64,000 bases of DNA. It comes from Pyrenophora tritici-repentis. Lineage: Eukaryota; Ascomycota; Dothideomycetes; Pleosporales; Pleosporaceae. Within the stretch, counting starts at the first letter, position 1, and each line of letters begins with the position of its first letter. A program made the translations under genes and the position numbers. The DNA lies in NCBI RefSeq assembly GCF_003171515.1, contig NC_089390.1, positions 9,490,274 to 9,554,273 of the forward strand, read 5' to 3'. The notes beneath the pieces were generated by a model. It saw nothing but the letters and a program-made list of their open reading frames with translations, was not told where the DNA came from and did not search any database. This document shows positions 48,141-59,437 of this stretch, piece by piece.

Positions 48141-49142
48141 CTATAGCATGCGCTCCGTATTCGCTGTTCGCGGGGGAGGTGGTTGCGGTATATCAGCCTG
48201 CCACTCCTCTATGCGCTGACGATTCCGTTCCCGTTCCCGTGCCCTAGATCTTCGTCTATCTGCAGAAGGGTGCAATATCACTTCTCTGCCCAATTCGACA
48301 TGGTTTCGGATTACTGGGGTTGGCGCTCTGACGGTTAGGTCAAGCGAGTTTGGGATGGTGACGCGTGGAAGGGGAGATATCGGGCTGTCTGCTTCGTCGC
48401 TAAATTCTGAGGGTGCTAATCGAGCTGCGATGTTCGGAGGGAGTGGTCGGACTGGGATGGGTGAGTAGATTGGATTTGTTTCCGAGGCTGATACCGACGG
48501 TGGCTGGTTGTTGGTGTTTGATTCAGCTCTCTGCGGGCTGGGTATAGTCTCGCTGGCCTTGGGCAGCTCCGATACTGACGCACTCGAAGAAGAAGAAGAA
48601 GAAGAGTCGCTCATACTTGGTTTGCGTTCGAGAATGGGCCAAGAATCTCGCATATGGAATACTTGTAGGGGTTGTGAGAATGGAGAGGTGGGACTTGTTG
48701 TAAGCACATCTTTGGGATTCAGATACAGCCTTGCGAAGCCCATTACCTCTACCCAGTGGTTCTTGTAGTATGTCTCGATTGGTAGAGTGAGATCGAGGAG
48801 AACGGTCACTTTGTAAGTGTCGGATGGCGTGACAGGCGTGACAGGCGGGCGAGATAAGACGGGTACTGGTCTTTCAGGCGGCGATTCCACAGTCCTTGTC
48901 GGCGTTGGCTGCGTGGACGACGCAGATATCATAGTATTGGACTCAGCAGTATCTTCTTGTGGTGATACTGGCGGAGATGATGTTTTGTTGCCAACGGCGG
49001 CTGCTGGTGATGGCGTTCGTTCCCGGACATACTTCTTCCCCGGCGCCTTGTCAGGTGTCGTCTGGATTGAAGATCCTGGGGCTGAATTTTGGTAGTAATC
49101 AATCAGTTTCGAAATGTCAAATTCTGGTGAGGGCGACGTCAT
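48141..49142 (-). CDS. hypothetical Ser/Pro-rich protein, 333 aa
   Basis: A single minus-strand exon starts at ATG 49142 (MTSPSPEFDISKLIDYYQNS). I do not recognise the family. The product is mostly disordered, with Pro/Ser/Thr-rich tracts and an eight-Ser run near the middle. One ordered segment near residues 108-150 (YKVTVLLDLTLPIETYYKNH, then EVMGFARLYLNP) could be a short beta-rich domain. The C-terminus is strongly basic (RRRSRARERERNRQR) and might be nuclear. No enzyme or membrane signature is visible. Confidence 0.7.
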   Translation of the reverse strand: MTSPSPEFDISKLIDYYQNSAPGSSIQTTPDKAPGKKYVRERTPSPAAAVGNKTSSPPVSPQEDTAESNTMISASSTQPTPTRTVESPPERPVPVLSRPPVTPVTPSDTYKVTVLLDLTLPIETYYKNHWVEVMGFARLYLNPKDVLTTSPTSPFSQPLQVFHMRDSWPILERKPSMSDSSSSSSSSASVSELPKASETIPSPQRAESNTNNQPPSVSASETNPIYSPIPVRPLPPNIAARLAPSEFSDEADSPISPLPRVTIPNSLDLTVRAPTPVIRNHVELGREVILHPSADRRRSRARERERNRQRIEEWQADIPQPPPPRTANTERML

Positions 49143-49891
49143 CTTTGGTGGTCGCTCAAATGGCAGCTGTGGTTGTTCGGTGGATAAAGAAGGGTGGTGG
49201 AAAAGAATACAGGAGCCGTATGGGCTAAAGAATGTACTGGTGGGTTAACGAGCTGGATGCCTGATGTCCATGTCTTTGGTGCAGTCAGCACGACGATGCT
49301 ATCAAATGTCTTCTGCCTCCTTAGCGTAGTCTCATCAGAGGAAGGTGAGCTTTCATGATGTCGCAACTACTACATTGGCTATCTTTTCAGTGACGATACT
49401 GCCAGCCTTACTCGTGCCTTATACCTACCTATAACGGCGTTATTGCTGATTGGGTATCGCATTCTTATAGAACACAGTTTCCGCTTCGAATATCTACCAT
49501 GCTATTTCACCAGTCGTTCTCACCAGTTGGAATATGTTTATCAATCATTCCTATTGTCTCGCACTCCAATTGATCAACGTGAAGCCTTTGGGCTTTGGAT
49601 GCGTGGGGTGGCTATGAAATAGCCCATAATACAAAGGATGGAAGAAATTGCTTTTCGGGGTGTTCTTTAGTAACAGCTATACGGGGAATACGGCGATGTC
49701 CAGCGCGTTGGCGATGACATCAAAAGGCGACTCGAAATTCTCACGGAATGCATTGCATCCTGAAACTTATAAGAGAGTAAACTGAACGTCACGGTCACAT
49801 ACAGATAGAACTTAACCACTAAGCCAACACATAAAGATGCCATGTTGTGGTGTGGAAGCAGCAGGAGCAATGACGAAGCTAACCCCAACTC
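49143..49891. other. divergent intergenic region, about 750 bp
   Basis: This holds promoters for the Ser/Pro-rich protein (minus) and eIF2B-alpha (plus). A tRNA-D-arm-like string near 49815 was examined and rejected. Confidence 0.5.
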
Positions 49892-49975
49892 TTGGCACAT
49901 GACTCAACCGCTCACCACTCCCCACCATCCAAAAAGTCCCCCTCACAGCAACCAATCTCTCCCAAACGCCTCAAA

Positions 49976-51200
49976 ATGAGTACCACTGACCCAGCAGCGG
50001 CCGCACCCGCCAAAACAGCACCCACCTTCGACATAGTCGCGACCTACCGCCGCATCCTCCAAGATGACCCGGAACTCACCATGCCCGTAGCAGCCATCGA
50101 ATCGCTCGTAGAAGCCATCTCACAAAGTAGCGTCTCCACGGTAGCCGAAACGCTCGACCTCCTCGAACGCCACACATCCGCCCTAAAAGCCTCCATCGCG
50201 AACCCAATCTCCCTCTCCGCCGGCACCGACCTCTTCCAACGATACCTAATCACAACCCTGAACCGCCCCGCGAGTCTAAACCTCGGCCCCGACGACGACT
50301 TCCGCGCAATTCGCAACCACCTACTTTCGAACGGCAAGCTCTTCGTGGACCGCGCCAAGCAAAGCCGCGAGAAAATTGCTAGTTTCGGTAAACATTTCAT
50401 TCGCGATGGGGCTACCGTGCTTACGAACGGGGGGTCGCGCGTTGTAGGCGCTTTATTGCGTCGAGCTGCTGAGTCAAGCACGCTCCGGTTTAAAGTCATC
50501 TACGTACTGCCGGCCTCCAACTCGCTCGATTCGAAAGAAGGATTGCAAACGGTGTCGGACCTACGCGAACACAATGTCCCCGTTGCTACGATCCCCGATT
50601 CTGCAGTCGCGTACTCGCTGGGCAAAGTCGACATGGTAATCGTTGGTGCTGAAGGCGTTGTAGAAAACGGAGGCATCATTTCGCGCATGGGGACGTACCA
50701 ACTCGGCGTGCTGGCGAAGAGCAAAGGAAAACCGTTTTATGTGGTCGCCGAGAGTCATAAGTTTGTGAGGTTGTATCCGCTTAGTCAGTTTGATCTGCCC
50801 ATGGAACAGAACGTGTTGGATTTCAAGGTTGCGGAGGGGCAGGTGCAGGGGCTGGGACTGCAGCTGAGGGGTAAGGATGAGGAGGCCGAGGGCAAGGCCG
50901 AGGAGGAACAGGGGAATGTTTTTGACGAGGCGATTGCGGATATGACGGCGAAGCAGACGACAGGGACTGTTAAGCCGCTTGAGGCTCATGATGCTGTTGA
51001 TGTTACTGTAAGTTTGCTCATGGCTTTCCATATCACATCGTTTTCTTCTATATCTACCGTCTCATCACTTCATTTTCTACGTTCATCAACCAAACTAACA
51101 CGTCCTCTAGCCACCCGACCTCATCTCCGGTATAATAACCGAATCCGGTGTCCTCACCCCCTCAGCTGTATCTGAGGAATTGATTAAAATCTGGTTTTGA
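49976..51200 (+). CDS. gcn3: translation initiation factor eIF2B subunit alpha
   Basis: Exons 49976-51007 and 51111-51200 (103-bp intron) give 373 aa. This is a regulatory subunit of the eIF2B guanine-nucleotide exchange factor that senses phosphorylated eIF2. The helical N-terminus (FDIVATYRRILQDDPELTMP) precedes the Rossmann-like C-terminal domain with FIRDGATVLTNGGSRVV, DMVIVGAEGVVENGGIISRM and KPFYVVAESHKFVRLYPLSQ. The second exon supplies the family's terminal PPDLISGIITESGVLTPSAV and ends KIWF. An acidic insert (GKDEEAEGKAEEEQG) lies before the C-terminal segment. An in-frame upstream ATG at 49892 would add 28 basic, Ser/Pro-rich residues; 49976 matches the family's usual start better. 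Confidence 0.93.
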
Positions 51201-51653
51201 TCGCTGCGAAAAACCACGCACTCCTAACAATGTATTGAAATAAAAAACGTGGATACTACTACCGAAAAGAAAAAACTGTATTTATAGACAGGAAGCGTCG
51301 GGAAAAAACCTTTGTTTTGGTGAACCGCGGCGTATACTGAGGATAGATGATGACGATGATACCCAAGAATAGAACGATAAAGAGGACTTCAATGGAAATA
51401 TTTCCAACAATTCTGTGTGGGACGTGGTGATGTATTCTTCCAACTTATCTTATGGGAACTTTTGGATCATGAAATCAACGACGCGTCTTGAGATCTGGGA
51501 AAATAATGGTATTGTAAGTCGGACTGGACGCATCGTTATGACGCATACGATGATCCGATACGATCATGATGTTTGGATCATGGTGCATTTGTGCACTCCA
51601 AACAGGTGGGTATCGCTAAGAAAAAATACAGGACAATAGGAACATAACTTCAT
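51201..51653. other. intergenic between convergent genes
   Basis: This 453-bp stretch is the 3' flank of eIF2B-alpha and RIO2, AT-rich with no gene. Confidence 0.5.
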
Positions 51654-53047
51654 CTATAAAATCCAACCAGCTTTCTTCTTCGCCTCTCTCGTCGTCATGG
51701 GCTTCTCGACTGGTGGCGGAGGTTTGATATCGCTGAGGTCGGGGAGGGGATCATTGTCTCTGATGTCTAGGATGGTCATTTCTCCGGTTGGAGAGGGGCT
51801 TTTGTCACCTACGGGGCCTCCTTCGAGTTCAACGCCATCGTCATCCTCCTCAATCTCGGGCTTGTATTCTTCAACGTCGTCAACATCCACACCATCCTCA
51901 TCATCTTCGTCATCGACTCCCTCCGCGCTTGCGCCTGTCTCGATGTCTACTGCATCGCCGTCGACGCCATGCTCCTTCATGTACAGCTCCAGCTCCTTTG
52001 CCATCTTCTTGCTGAAGCCTGACGCCTGCACTTCGACGTCTAGTCTCTTGACAAGATTCTTGGTTGCGTCCTTGAGGAATGGGCCTGGCTCGTCGCTTGT
52101 GAAGCCATAGCGGCGGTCAAAGTAACGCTTTATGCAAGCGACATCGCGGTCAAAGTAGTACTCAGCGTTGGCGTGATCTATCGAGACCATTTGCGGGAAA
52201 TCAATAATAGTAGGTATTAGCGTTACGCTGCCGTCCTTCTCTGTGTGCTCCTCGACTAGGATGTTGAACTCGTTAAAGTCACCATGGATAAGACCGTATT
52301 GTGCGAGGCGAACGATGAGAGTCATGAGTTCTGAGTAGAGGGTCGCGGGATCGCCGACTTTGGAAATCTGGCGCAAGGGAAAAGCGTCGATGAGGCTCAT
52401 CACTACCGTGTGTCTGTTCTGGCCGAGCGGTTCGGGCACTGGAAAGCCTTCGGCTCGCAGCGCCTTCATAAACTCGTACTCTTTCACGGCGGCGAGGCGC
52501 GACATGTACATCCAAGAGCCTCCCTGTCGATTGCGTAGGTAGTCGCGGTTCGCCTTGACGGTACGGAAGGATATGCGACCCAGGCGGTGGATCTTGAGAA
52601 CCAGCTGCTTGCCCGTATCCGAAGCGCAAACGATAATGTCCGACTCTTTTCCTATGCCAATCTGGTTTCCTACAGAGTACACCGTCGACGCCTTTTGGTG
52701 CGTGTGTAGGGCGAGGTAGTCCAGTCCGCCATATGTGAGTCGGTAGCCGTCATACTTTGCGTTCTGAATTTTGGCGATGAGACCGAGTTTGGCAAGATTG
52801 GATATACACCTGTGAACGCCGGTGCCTGAGCGGAGAGAGGCAATTTGCGAAATCAAAGCGGTAGGTACAAGTTCATGGTTGCGACTGCCCGTCTCTGTCT
52901 GCCGTCTTCATCAGTAACGTAACGCGTTAATACCCCCACTACAAAAAGTTGATGTGCGGGCAAATACAAGGTGTAGGCACTTACCGCTCTCAGAACTCTC
53001 CAGTCATCGGGGAGGAGATAACGGATGTTCTTGACGTTTAATTTCAT
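51654..53047 (-). CDS. rio2: serine/threonine-protein kinase RIO2
   Basis: Exons 53047-52985 and 52898-51654 (86-bp intron) give 435 aa. RIO2 is an atypical kinase/ATPase needed for late cytoplasmic maturation of the 40S ribosomal subunit. The first exon encodes the conserved start (MKLNVKNIRYLLPDDWRVLR), which splices into TETGSRNHELVPTALISQIA of the winged-helix domain. The kinase core has the nucleotide loop VGNQIGIGKESDI, the catalytic loop LIHGDFNEFNIL and the metal motif IIDFPQMV. The tail is very acidic (runs of Asp/Glu) and ends with REAKKKAGWIL. Its start lies 324 bp from that of the divergent RPN1. Confidence 0.95.
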
Positions 53048-53371
53048 GGTCGGGGTACGCTGAAGGCGCCAGGTTGTGGTATTTCGGGTGGAAGTGAGGC
53101 TTGTAATTTTTGGCCGCCGCTCTCTCATCATCGGAGGACGGTGCTTGGCGCTAGCGCGGCGGAACCAACGCGAAGCCAGAGCTGCCTGCCTCATTGACAT
53201 CAATCCGCCCATTATCAATCCCCGACTACTTCTCCCTCTCCGGTCCATTCGAGCGGCGCCTATACATCTCGGCAATTCATAATCACGCTCAAACAGTCGA
53301 TATCACCGCCGCTCCATCCCCGCACGAGCGCCATAGTTCGCCGCTTGCCCTAGGTACATTTCGTAATCACC
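53048..53371. promoter_or_regulatory. bidirectional promoter region RIO2/RPN1
   Basis: These 324 bp separate two essential housekeeping genes read away from each other. I saw no copy of the yeast proteasome element GGTGGCAAA. Confidence 0.6.
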
Positions 53372-56361
53372 ATGGCCAAGGACGACGAGAAGAAGCCCAC
53401 GGCCGCCGACAAGGGCAAGGGCAAGGCGCCCGCTGCCAATGATGCAGATACGGCAAAGGATGCAAAGCCAGATGTCGAGGACAAGAAGGCCGGCGTCGCA
53501 ACCACTGGCGGTATGTTGAGAGTCGGCGGCATAGCTGTTGTAGTCGCCCCAGGCCATTTATACTGACGGTCAATTACAGAGGAGCTCAGTGAGGAGGACC
53601 AGCAGCTCAAGAGCGATCTTGACATGCTGGCAGAGCGGATACTGGTGAGCTATTCAGCTTGCCTCGTGCCCGCAACATGCGCTGATCATCCGCGTCTAGG
53701 GTCCCGATACCAGCCTCTATAAGCCGGCCCTCGAGCAGGTCAAGGAGTTCATCAAGACATCGACGAGCTCAATGACTGCCGTGCCCAAGCCTCTCAAATT
53801 CCTCCGGCCACACTACGAGAACCTAGAGAAGGCCTACGCATCATGGCCCGGCGGCGAGAACAAGGTATGCAAACACGGTGCTGCAGGACAGACGATTTAG
53901 GGCTGACTCCAATAGCAATCGCTTGCCGATATGATGTCGGTATTGGGAATGACATACTCGGATGAGGAGCGTCTGGATTGCCTAAAGTACCGCCTCGAGG
54001 CGCCATCAACAGATCTCGGCTCATGGGGCCATGAGTACATGCGCCATCTTGCGCTCGAGATTGGCACCGAATATCAAAACCGCCTGAATGAAGACAAGTC
54101 AACCGACGATCTCACCGACCTCGCCTCGAACCTTGTCCCTTTCTTCCTCAAGCACAACGCAGAGGCCGATGCCGTCGATGTTCTGTCCGAGCTGGAGATG
54201 ATCGACCAAATCGAGCAGTACATTGACGAGAACACTTACTCGCGCGTAGCTCTGTATATGGTCAGGTAGGGCGTACTTTGCTTTCTCCTGAATCAATGAC
54301 ACTAATACCGACAGCAACGTACCTCTCCTCACATACCCGGACAACGACAAGTTCCTCCGCACCACGTATCGCATCTACGCCAAATACAAGCAGTACACAC
54401 AAGCCATGACAATCGCCATTCGGTTACATGACAATGATTTGATCATGAACGCATTCACTGCCACAAACGACAAGTCGATTCGGAGACAGATGGCCCTCCT
54501 GTGCGGTCGACAGCGGATATGCATAGACGCAACTGACGACGATGACGCGGAGCTCCAAGAGTGCATGAACAATACACGGCTGACTGATCACTTCCAGGCG
54601 TTGGGCAAGGAACTCAACATCTTAGACCCCAAGACGCCAGACGACATCTACAAAACACATCTTGAGAGCAGCAGGACCGCGGGACTTACCAACACTGATA
54701 GTGCCAGACACAATCTCGCTTCTGCCTTTGTCAACGCCTTCGTAAACGCTGGGTTTGCCAACGATAAACTCATGCTAGCAGAGAACACAAAGGCCAGTTG
54801 GGTATGGAAAACAAAGGAGGAAGGCATGCTTTCGACCACAGCATCGCTGGGTATGCTCATGCTTTGGGATGTTGAGGAGGGTCTGGACAAAGTCGATCCC
54901 TTCACCCACGTCGAGGATGACATGGTCAAGGCTGGTGCTATGCTTGCTACGGGCATCTTCAACTCCGGCGTCCGCATGGACTCCGATCCTGCCATTGCTC
55001 TATTGGGTGACGAAGACAACATCAACTCTAAGAACAAGAATATTCGTCTGGCTTCCATCATGGGTCTCGGCCTCGCATATGCAGGTTCTAATAAGACAGA
55101 CCTGCTTGAGGTTCTCCTTCCTATTGTCACCGACACCAGCCTCGACATGCAACTTTCTGCCATGGCTGCCCTGTCTCTTGGCATGATTTTCGTCGGTTCG
55201 GCAAACGGAGACGTGACTGATGCCCTGATGAACACGCTCTTGGACGAGGACCGAACCAAGCAGCTCAAGGATAAGTGGACACGCTTCATGGCCCTTGGCC
55301 TTGCTCTGCTCTTTTTCGGTCAACAGGAAGAAGTTGACGTCATCTTGGAAACTCTAAAGGCGCTCGACCATCCCATGGCCAAGTCTGCATCCGTACTTAC
55401 CGAAGTATGTGCGTGGGCAGGTACTGGTGCCGTGTTGAAGATCCAGCAATTGCTTCACATCTGCAACGAGCACATTGAAGAGGACGATGAGAAGAAGGGC
55501 GACGAGCTACTACAGTCATACGCTGTCATTGGTCTTTCATTAGTCGCCATGGGTGAGGACGTCGGCCAAGAGATGATTCTCCGCACTCTTGGCCACCTAA
55601 TGCATTACGGCGAGGCCAACATCCGCAAGGCTGTGCCTCTCGCTCTCGGTCTCATCAGCCCCAGTAACCCGCAAATGAAGGTCTACGACACTCTTTCACG
55701 ATACTCTCACGACAATGACAATGACGTTGCCATCAACGCAATCTTCGCAATGGGTCTCTGCGGTGCTGGCACAAACAACGCCCGTCTTGCACAATTGCTC
55801 CGACAACTAGCGAGCTACTACCACCGCGACCCCAATGCCCTCTTCATGGTGCGCATAGCCCAAGGTCTCTTGCACGCAGGAAAGGGCACGCTTTCGCTCA
55901 ACCCCTTCCACACGGACCGACAGGTACTATCTCGCGTCGCCGCCTCAGGCCTCCTCACCGTCCTCGTCTCTCTCATCGACGCAAAGTCCTTTATTGTCGG
56001 CGACTCACATTACCTGCTCTACTACCTGACCACGGCCATGGCACCGCGCTTCCTCATCACACTCGATGAGGAACTCAAGCCGCTTATCGTCAACGTTCGC
56101 GTTGGTCAGGCAGTGGATATTGTAGGCCAGGCAGGTCGGCCAAAGACCATTACCGGATGGCAGACACAGAGCACGCCTGTGCTACTGGCACACGGCGAGA
56201 GGGCCGAGCTCGAAGACGAAAAGTATATTAGTTTGACTAATGTGCTGGAGGGCGTTGTCATTCTGCGTAAGGTATGTTATCATCTATCCCCATTCTAATA
56301 TAATATAACAAGGCACAATGCTGACTTTGATACCAAATAGAACCCAGAATGGGAAGACTGA
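53372..56361 (+). CDS. rpn1: 26S proteasome regulatory subunit Rpn1
   Basis: Six exons (53372-53510, 53580-53644, 53700-53864, 53916-54265, 54315-56271, 56341-56361) give 898 aa, the size of fission-yeast Rpn1. It is the largest base subunit of the 19S particle and a docking site for ubiquitin receptors and Ubp6. The Lys/Ala-rich N-terminus is followed by [20 protein letters not shown] and the N-terminal helical part ([19 protein letters not shown]). Proteasome/cyclosome repeats follow, including [45 protein letters not shown] and [18 protein letters not shown]. The last intron (69 bp) leaves a 7-codon final exon, NPEWED and stop, the conserved Rpn1 terminus. The start at 53372 has a CACCATGG context. 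Confidence 0.96.
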
Positions 56362-57515
56362 GCGAGCGAGCGGGCCACAATGCACACTGCCGCCGGAGGA
56401 GGAGAAGAATAGAAGTAGAAGAAAGGACATGTGATACTAACACATCACATGACTATTTGCAGACAGTCTGCATCTAAATGAAATAAACTTGCACACTTTG
56501 CACATTTTCATAGAATCAAGTCACGACATCTTGTCTTCTGCCTGGTTCACAAAACAAAACACTATCGATATCCTCTACCTAAAGGTTGCATTGGATAGCT
56601 ACTATGGGCAGTGCAGTTTGTGCGTCGGTTGTATACATATATAGATGTGCAAGGGTGGGTGTGGAAGTGGAATTAAAGTATTGATTCAAAATTTCTTGTG
56701 TGTTACTGCTGTGAGGTCGACGTGGAGTGAGTATGAATATGGCTGAGATGAAGATCAAGTCGTCAACCCCAAATACGACGAGTATTAGCATTGGGAGAAA
56801 AGGAAGCAACATGGAAGAGACTTGACTTTGAAGAGATTTGGTAGAGCTATCGTCACATGAGGGAATCGATAAATCTTCAGTTTACCTCAAAACACACAAC
56901 AGGCGGAATAGGTCATCAAAAGATACAACAAACAAAACATGACATCACAAGACACACCAAGCAAACATCACATCAAAAACCATCAAATCAATCGAGTTGG
57001 AAGAAGATCGATTATACGACGAACTATCGAAGCTACGACAAATCCGACCATAGACCTACCCTCCACCACGGAAACCTACCCCTGCATCGATGAGAAAAAC
57101 ATACACACTAAGATTTTTTTGGTCCGCTGGCTTGCCCAGATCCTAACAGATACTTCTAAAATGTGAAGAAGCCGCCCAAGCATAACGTTCGAAAGAAAAC
57201 ACGAGACTCAAGAGTCGATGAGAAGGATATGTTCAAGGTGCAGGGGCCAAGAACAAGAGTATTAGGGCCCAAGACACGAAAATGACGGCCAGAACGAGAG
57301 ACTGAAGGAATGACGAGGGCAGTGAGCAGCTCGGAAGCTTCATGCCATGACATATTGAGATAGTCGATCCTTTGTAGCGTATGTTGGTGGTATATTGTCG
57401 ATGCCAGAACGAGTCTCCAAAGAGATGTGGCTGGTGGATGTTGACGGAGCGATCATGAAGAATAGGACGTACACGAAAGTTATATCGACGGTCGACTCAG
57501 AAAGACGGTGCGAAT
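56362..57515. other. intergenic between convergent genes, about 1.15 kb
   Basis: This holds the 3' flanks of RPN1 and the RNA-binding protein gene. Poly-A-rich stretches near 56900 give short Lys/Thr-rich frames with no support. Confidence 0.5.
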
Positions 57516-59437
57516 CTAATCGTTGCGGGCGGAGAGGCGGCTTGGTGAGGAAGACTTGTCATCGGTCTTGACCGGAGTGGCGGGGTTGGTCTTGATGCCG
57601 ACACCATTCTCCGAAGTGCCATCGTCGCTCTTGATGGGGCCACCCTGGGGGCACGTAGTATGAACGGGCAGGGCCGAGAGTGGATGGCACTGGGGGCGAC
57701 CAGGGCTGACGCTGGCCGCGCATGAACAATTCGAACTCATTGGCGTGGCCAGCGGGGAATGGGCGACACGGAGAGGTAGCGATCAGGCGTGCCCAGCGCC
57801 CTAGCCTGAGCAACACCAACCTCGTACTCCGCAGCACGGAAGACACGACCAGCTGCAGTCTGCTGCTTCAGCATCTTCTGCTCATGGGTATCCGAGAAGC
57901 GAATCTGGATGAGATGCTCCTCACCACCTGTCTTGGAAACCGGGGTGTTGTTGAACTCTTTGATGACCTCATCGCAGATGTCGCGAGTCTCGAAGCTGGT
58001 AATGGTTAGCCATGCTCAAGATGAAGAACAGGATGACTCACCGAGCGAAGCCAACACCACGGCCAGTACCAGAGGGGTCGCGAAGGATCCTGCTGGAGCA
58101 GACCTTGTGGGGTGCGAAGATACCGGCAAGTTCCTGAAACTGTCAGTGTCTTGCCATGAGAAGGGCGAGGATGCTACATACATGCTCATTCATGTTCTTG
58201 GGGATGTTGGACACGTAGAGGTTGGTGTTGGCCTCGTCGGCAAACTTCTTGAGCTTGGAGTAGAAGGATTCCTTGAAAGAGTTAGTCCATGGCAGTGTGT
58301 ATTGAAAAGATACCAACATACCCGAGCGAAGCTGACTTCATATCCGAGATAGTGGAAGCCTCGGATGCAGTCCTCGGCATCCTCGAAGTTGTGGTACTTG
58401 ATGAAGCCGAACCTACGAGGGCAGTCAGTAGATGAAGCTAATAAACAAAGAGAAGACACTCACCCCTTGCAGAGACTAGTCTTCAAGTCAATGATGGACT
58501 TGGAGCTCTGGATGTCGCCGAAGCGCTTGCCCCACATGTGGAGCATCTCGTCGGTGGTCTCAGGAAGCAGACCTCGAATGTATACGTTGGTCTCGCCAGT
58601 CTTGTTCTCCAGGCTACGGTCGAGTGGCTTGTGTGGGGAGCTAGGAGCGGGGATAGCCCGAGGAATGGGAGGCTCCTGGTGCACTAATGCCAAAAGGTGG
58701 GGAGGCAACGTGGGCATGGTCTGCTGCTTCTGGATAGGGGCCATGACCTGGTAGTGCTGAACCAGTTGCGACGGTGAGGGTGTAGCACTGCTGGAGTAAA
58801 GAGCATTGGGAGAACGGTCCATGATGGCGGTGTTGCTCGCATAACGGAACATACCACCACTACCATAAGGTGTGCCTGGGTTGTCGTTCTCGTTGGAGGA
58901 GATGGAGTCGCGACGGGGTGTCATGAGCGAAGGCATATCGGTCGAAGACATGCGAGCTGCCCAGCCAGGGGGCATGGGGCTGTTGTCAACGACGGCTTGA
59001 CCGTACTGGTATGCTGCCTGCGGAACGTACGCACCGGTGTGATTGTACATGCTGGGAGAGGGTGCCATGCCAGTCTGCTGCTGGGATCCTGCCATCATGG
59101 GGTACATGGGAGCGAGGACATGTTGGTTCGGGACCCAAAGACCCTGACCGCTGGAGAGGGGGATGTTGCCGTAGTCGGACGAGCCGTTGGACAGACCAGA
59201 GCCGGCAGACTTTGAAGTTGCAGAGGAGCCGTACGAGGCGTGCATGTTCAGGGCTGCCATGTTGTTCGTCAGACCTTGCAACCCGGCATCACCGTGGGGA
59301 GACATAGGCAGACCTCGAGGGAGGTATTGGGCAGACCCGTGACCTTGGCCGTTCTGGTTGTACGTGTTGAGCATATGCTGGCCCTTGTACCCTGCATTGG
59401 CAGGCGCATAGTTTTGCTGACGACCGTTGGTAGCCAT
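57516..59437 (-). CDS. RNA-binding protein with two RRMs (MSSP/RBMS-like), C-terminal frame disturbed
   Basis: Exons 59437-58464, 58412-58322, 58271-58182, 58133-58042 and 57995-57737 give 501 aa as read. The N-terminal 280 residues are Gln/Gly/Asn/Ser-rich and disordered. RRM1 starts TNVYIRGLLPETTDEML and has RNP1-like KGFGFIKY. RRM2 starts TNLYVSNIPKNMNEH with GRGVGFARFE. Introns of 51, 50, 48 and 46 bp interrupt the RRMs in frame. The frame ends IPRWPRQ then TGA at 57737-57739, but coding-like sequence goes on. One base fewer in the run at 57754-57757 opens ANEFELFMRGQRQPW. One base fewer at about 57643-57651 opens GPIKSDDGTSENGVG and SRLSARND to a stop at 57516. Either the assembly has two 1-base errors or the end has diverged. 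Relatives bind mRNA in post-transcriptional control. Confidence 0.88.

Noticed and set aside
49790..49835. Second minus-strand tRNA-D-arm-like string (TTGGCTTAGTGGTTAAG)
   Set aside because: No T-arm or acceptor pairing. A tRNA-derived SINE would need other copies, which I cannot search for.
54648..55289. 213-codon antisense frame over RPN1
   Set aside because: A shadow of the strongly biased sense codons; no family resemblance.
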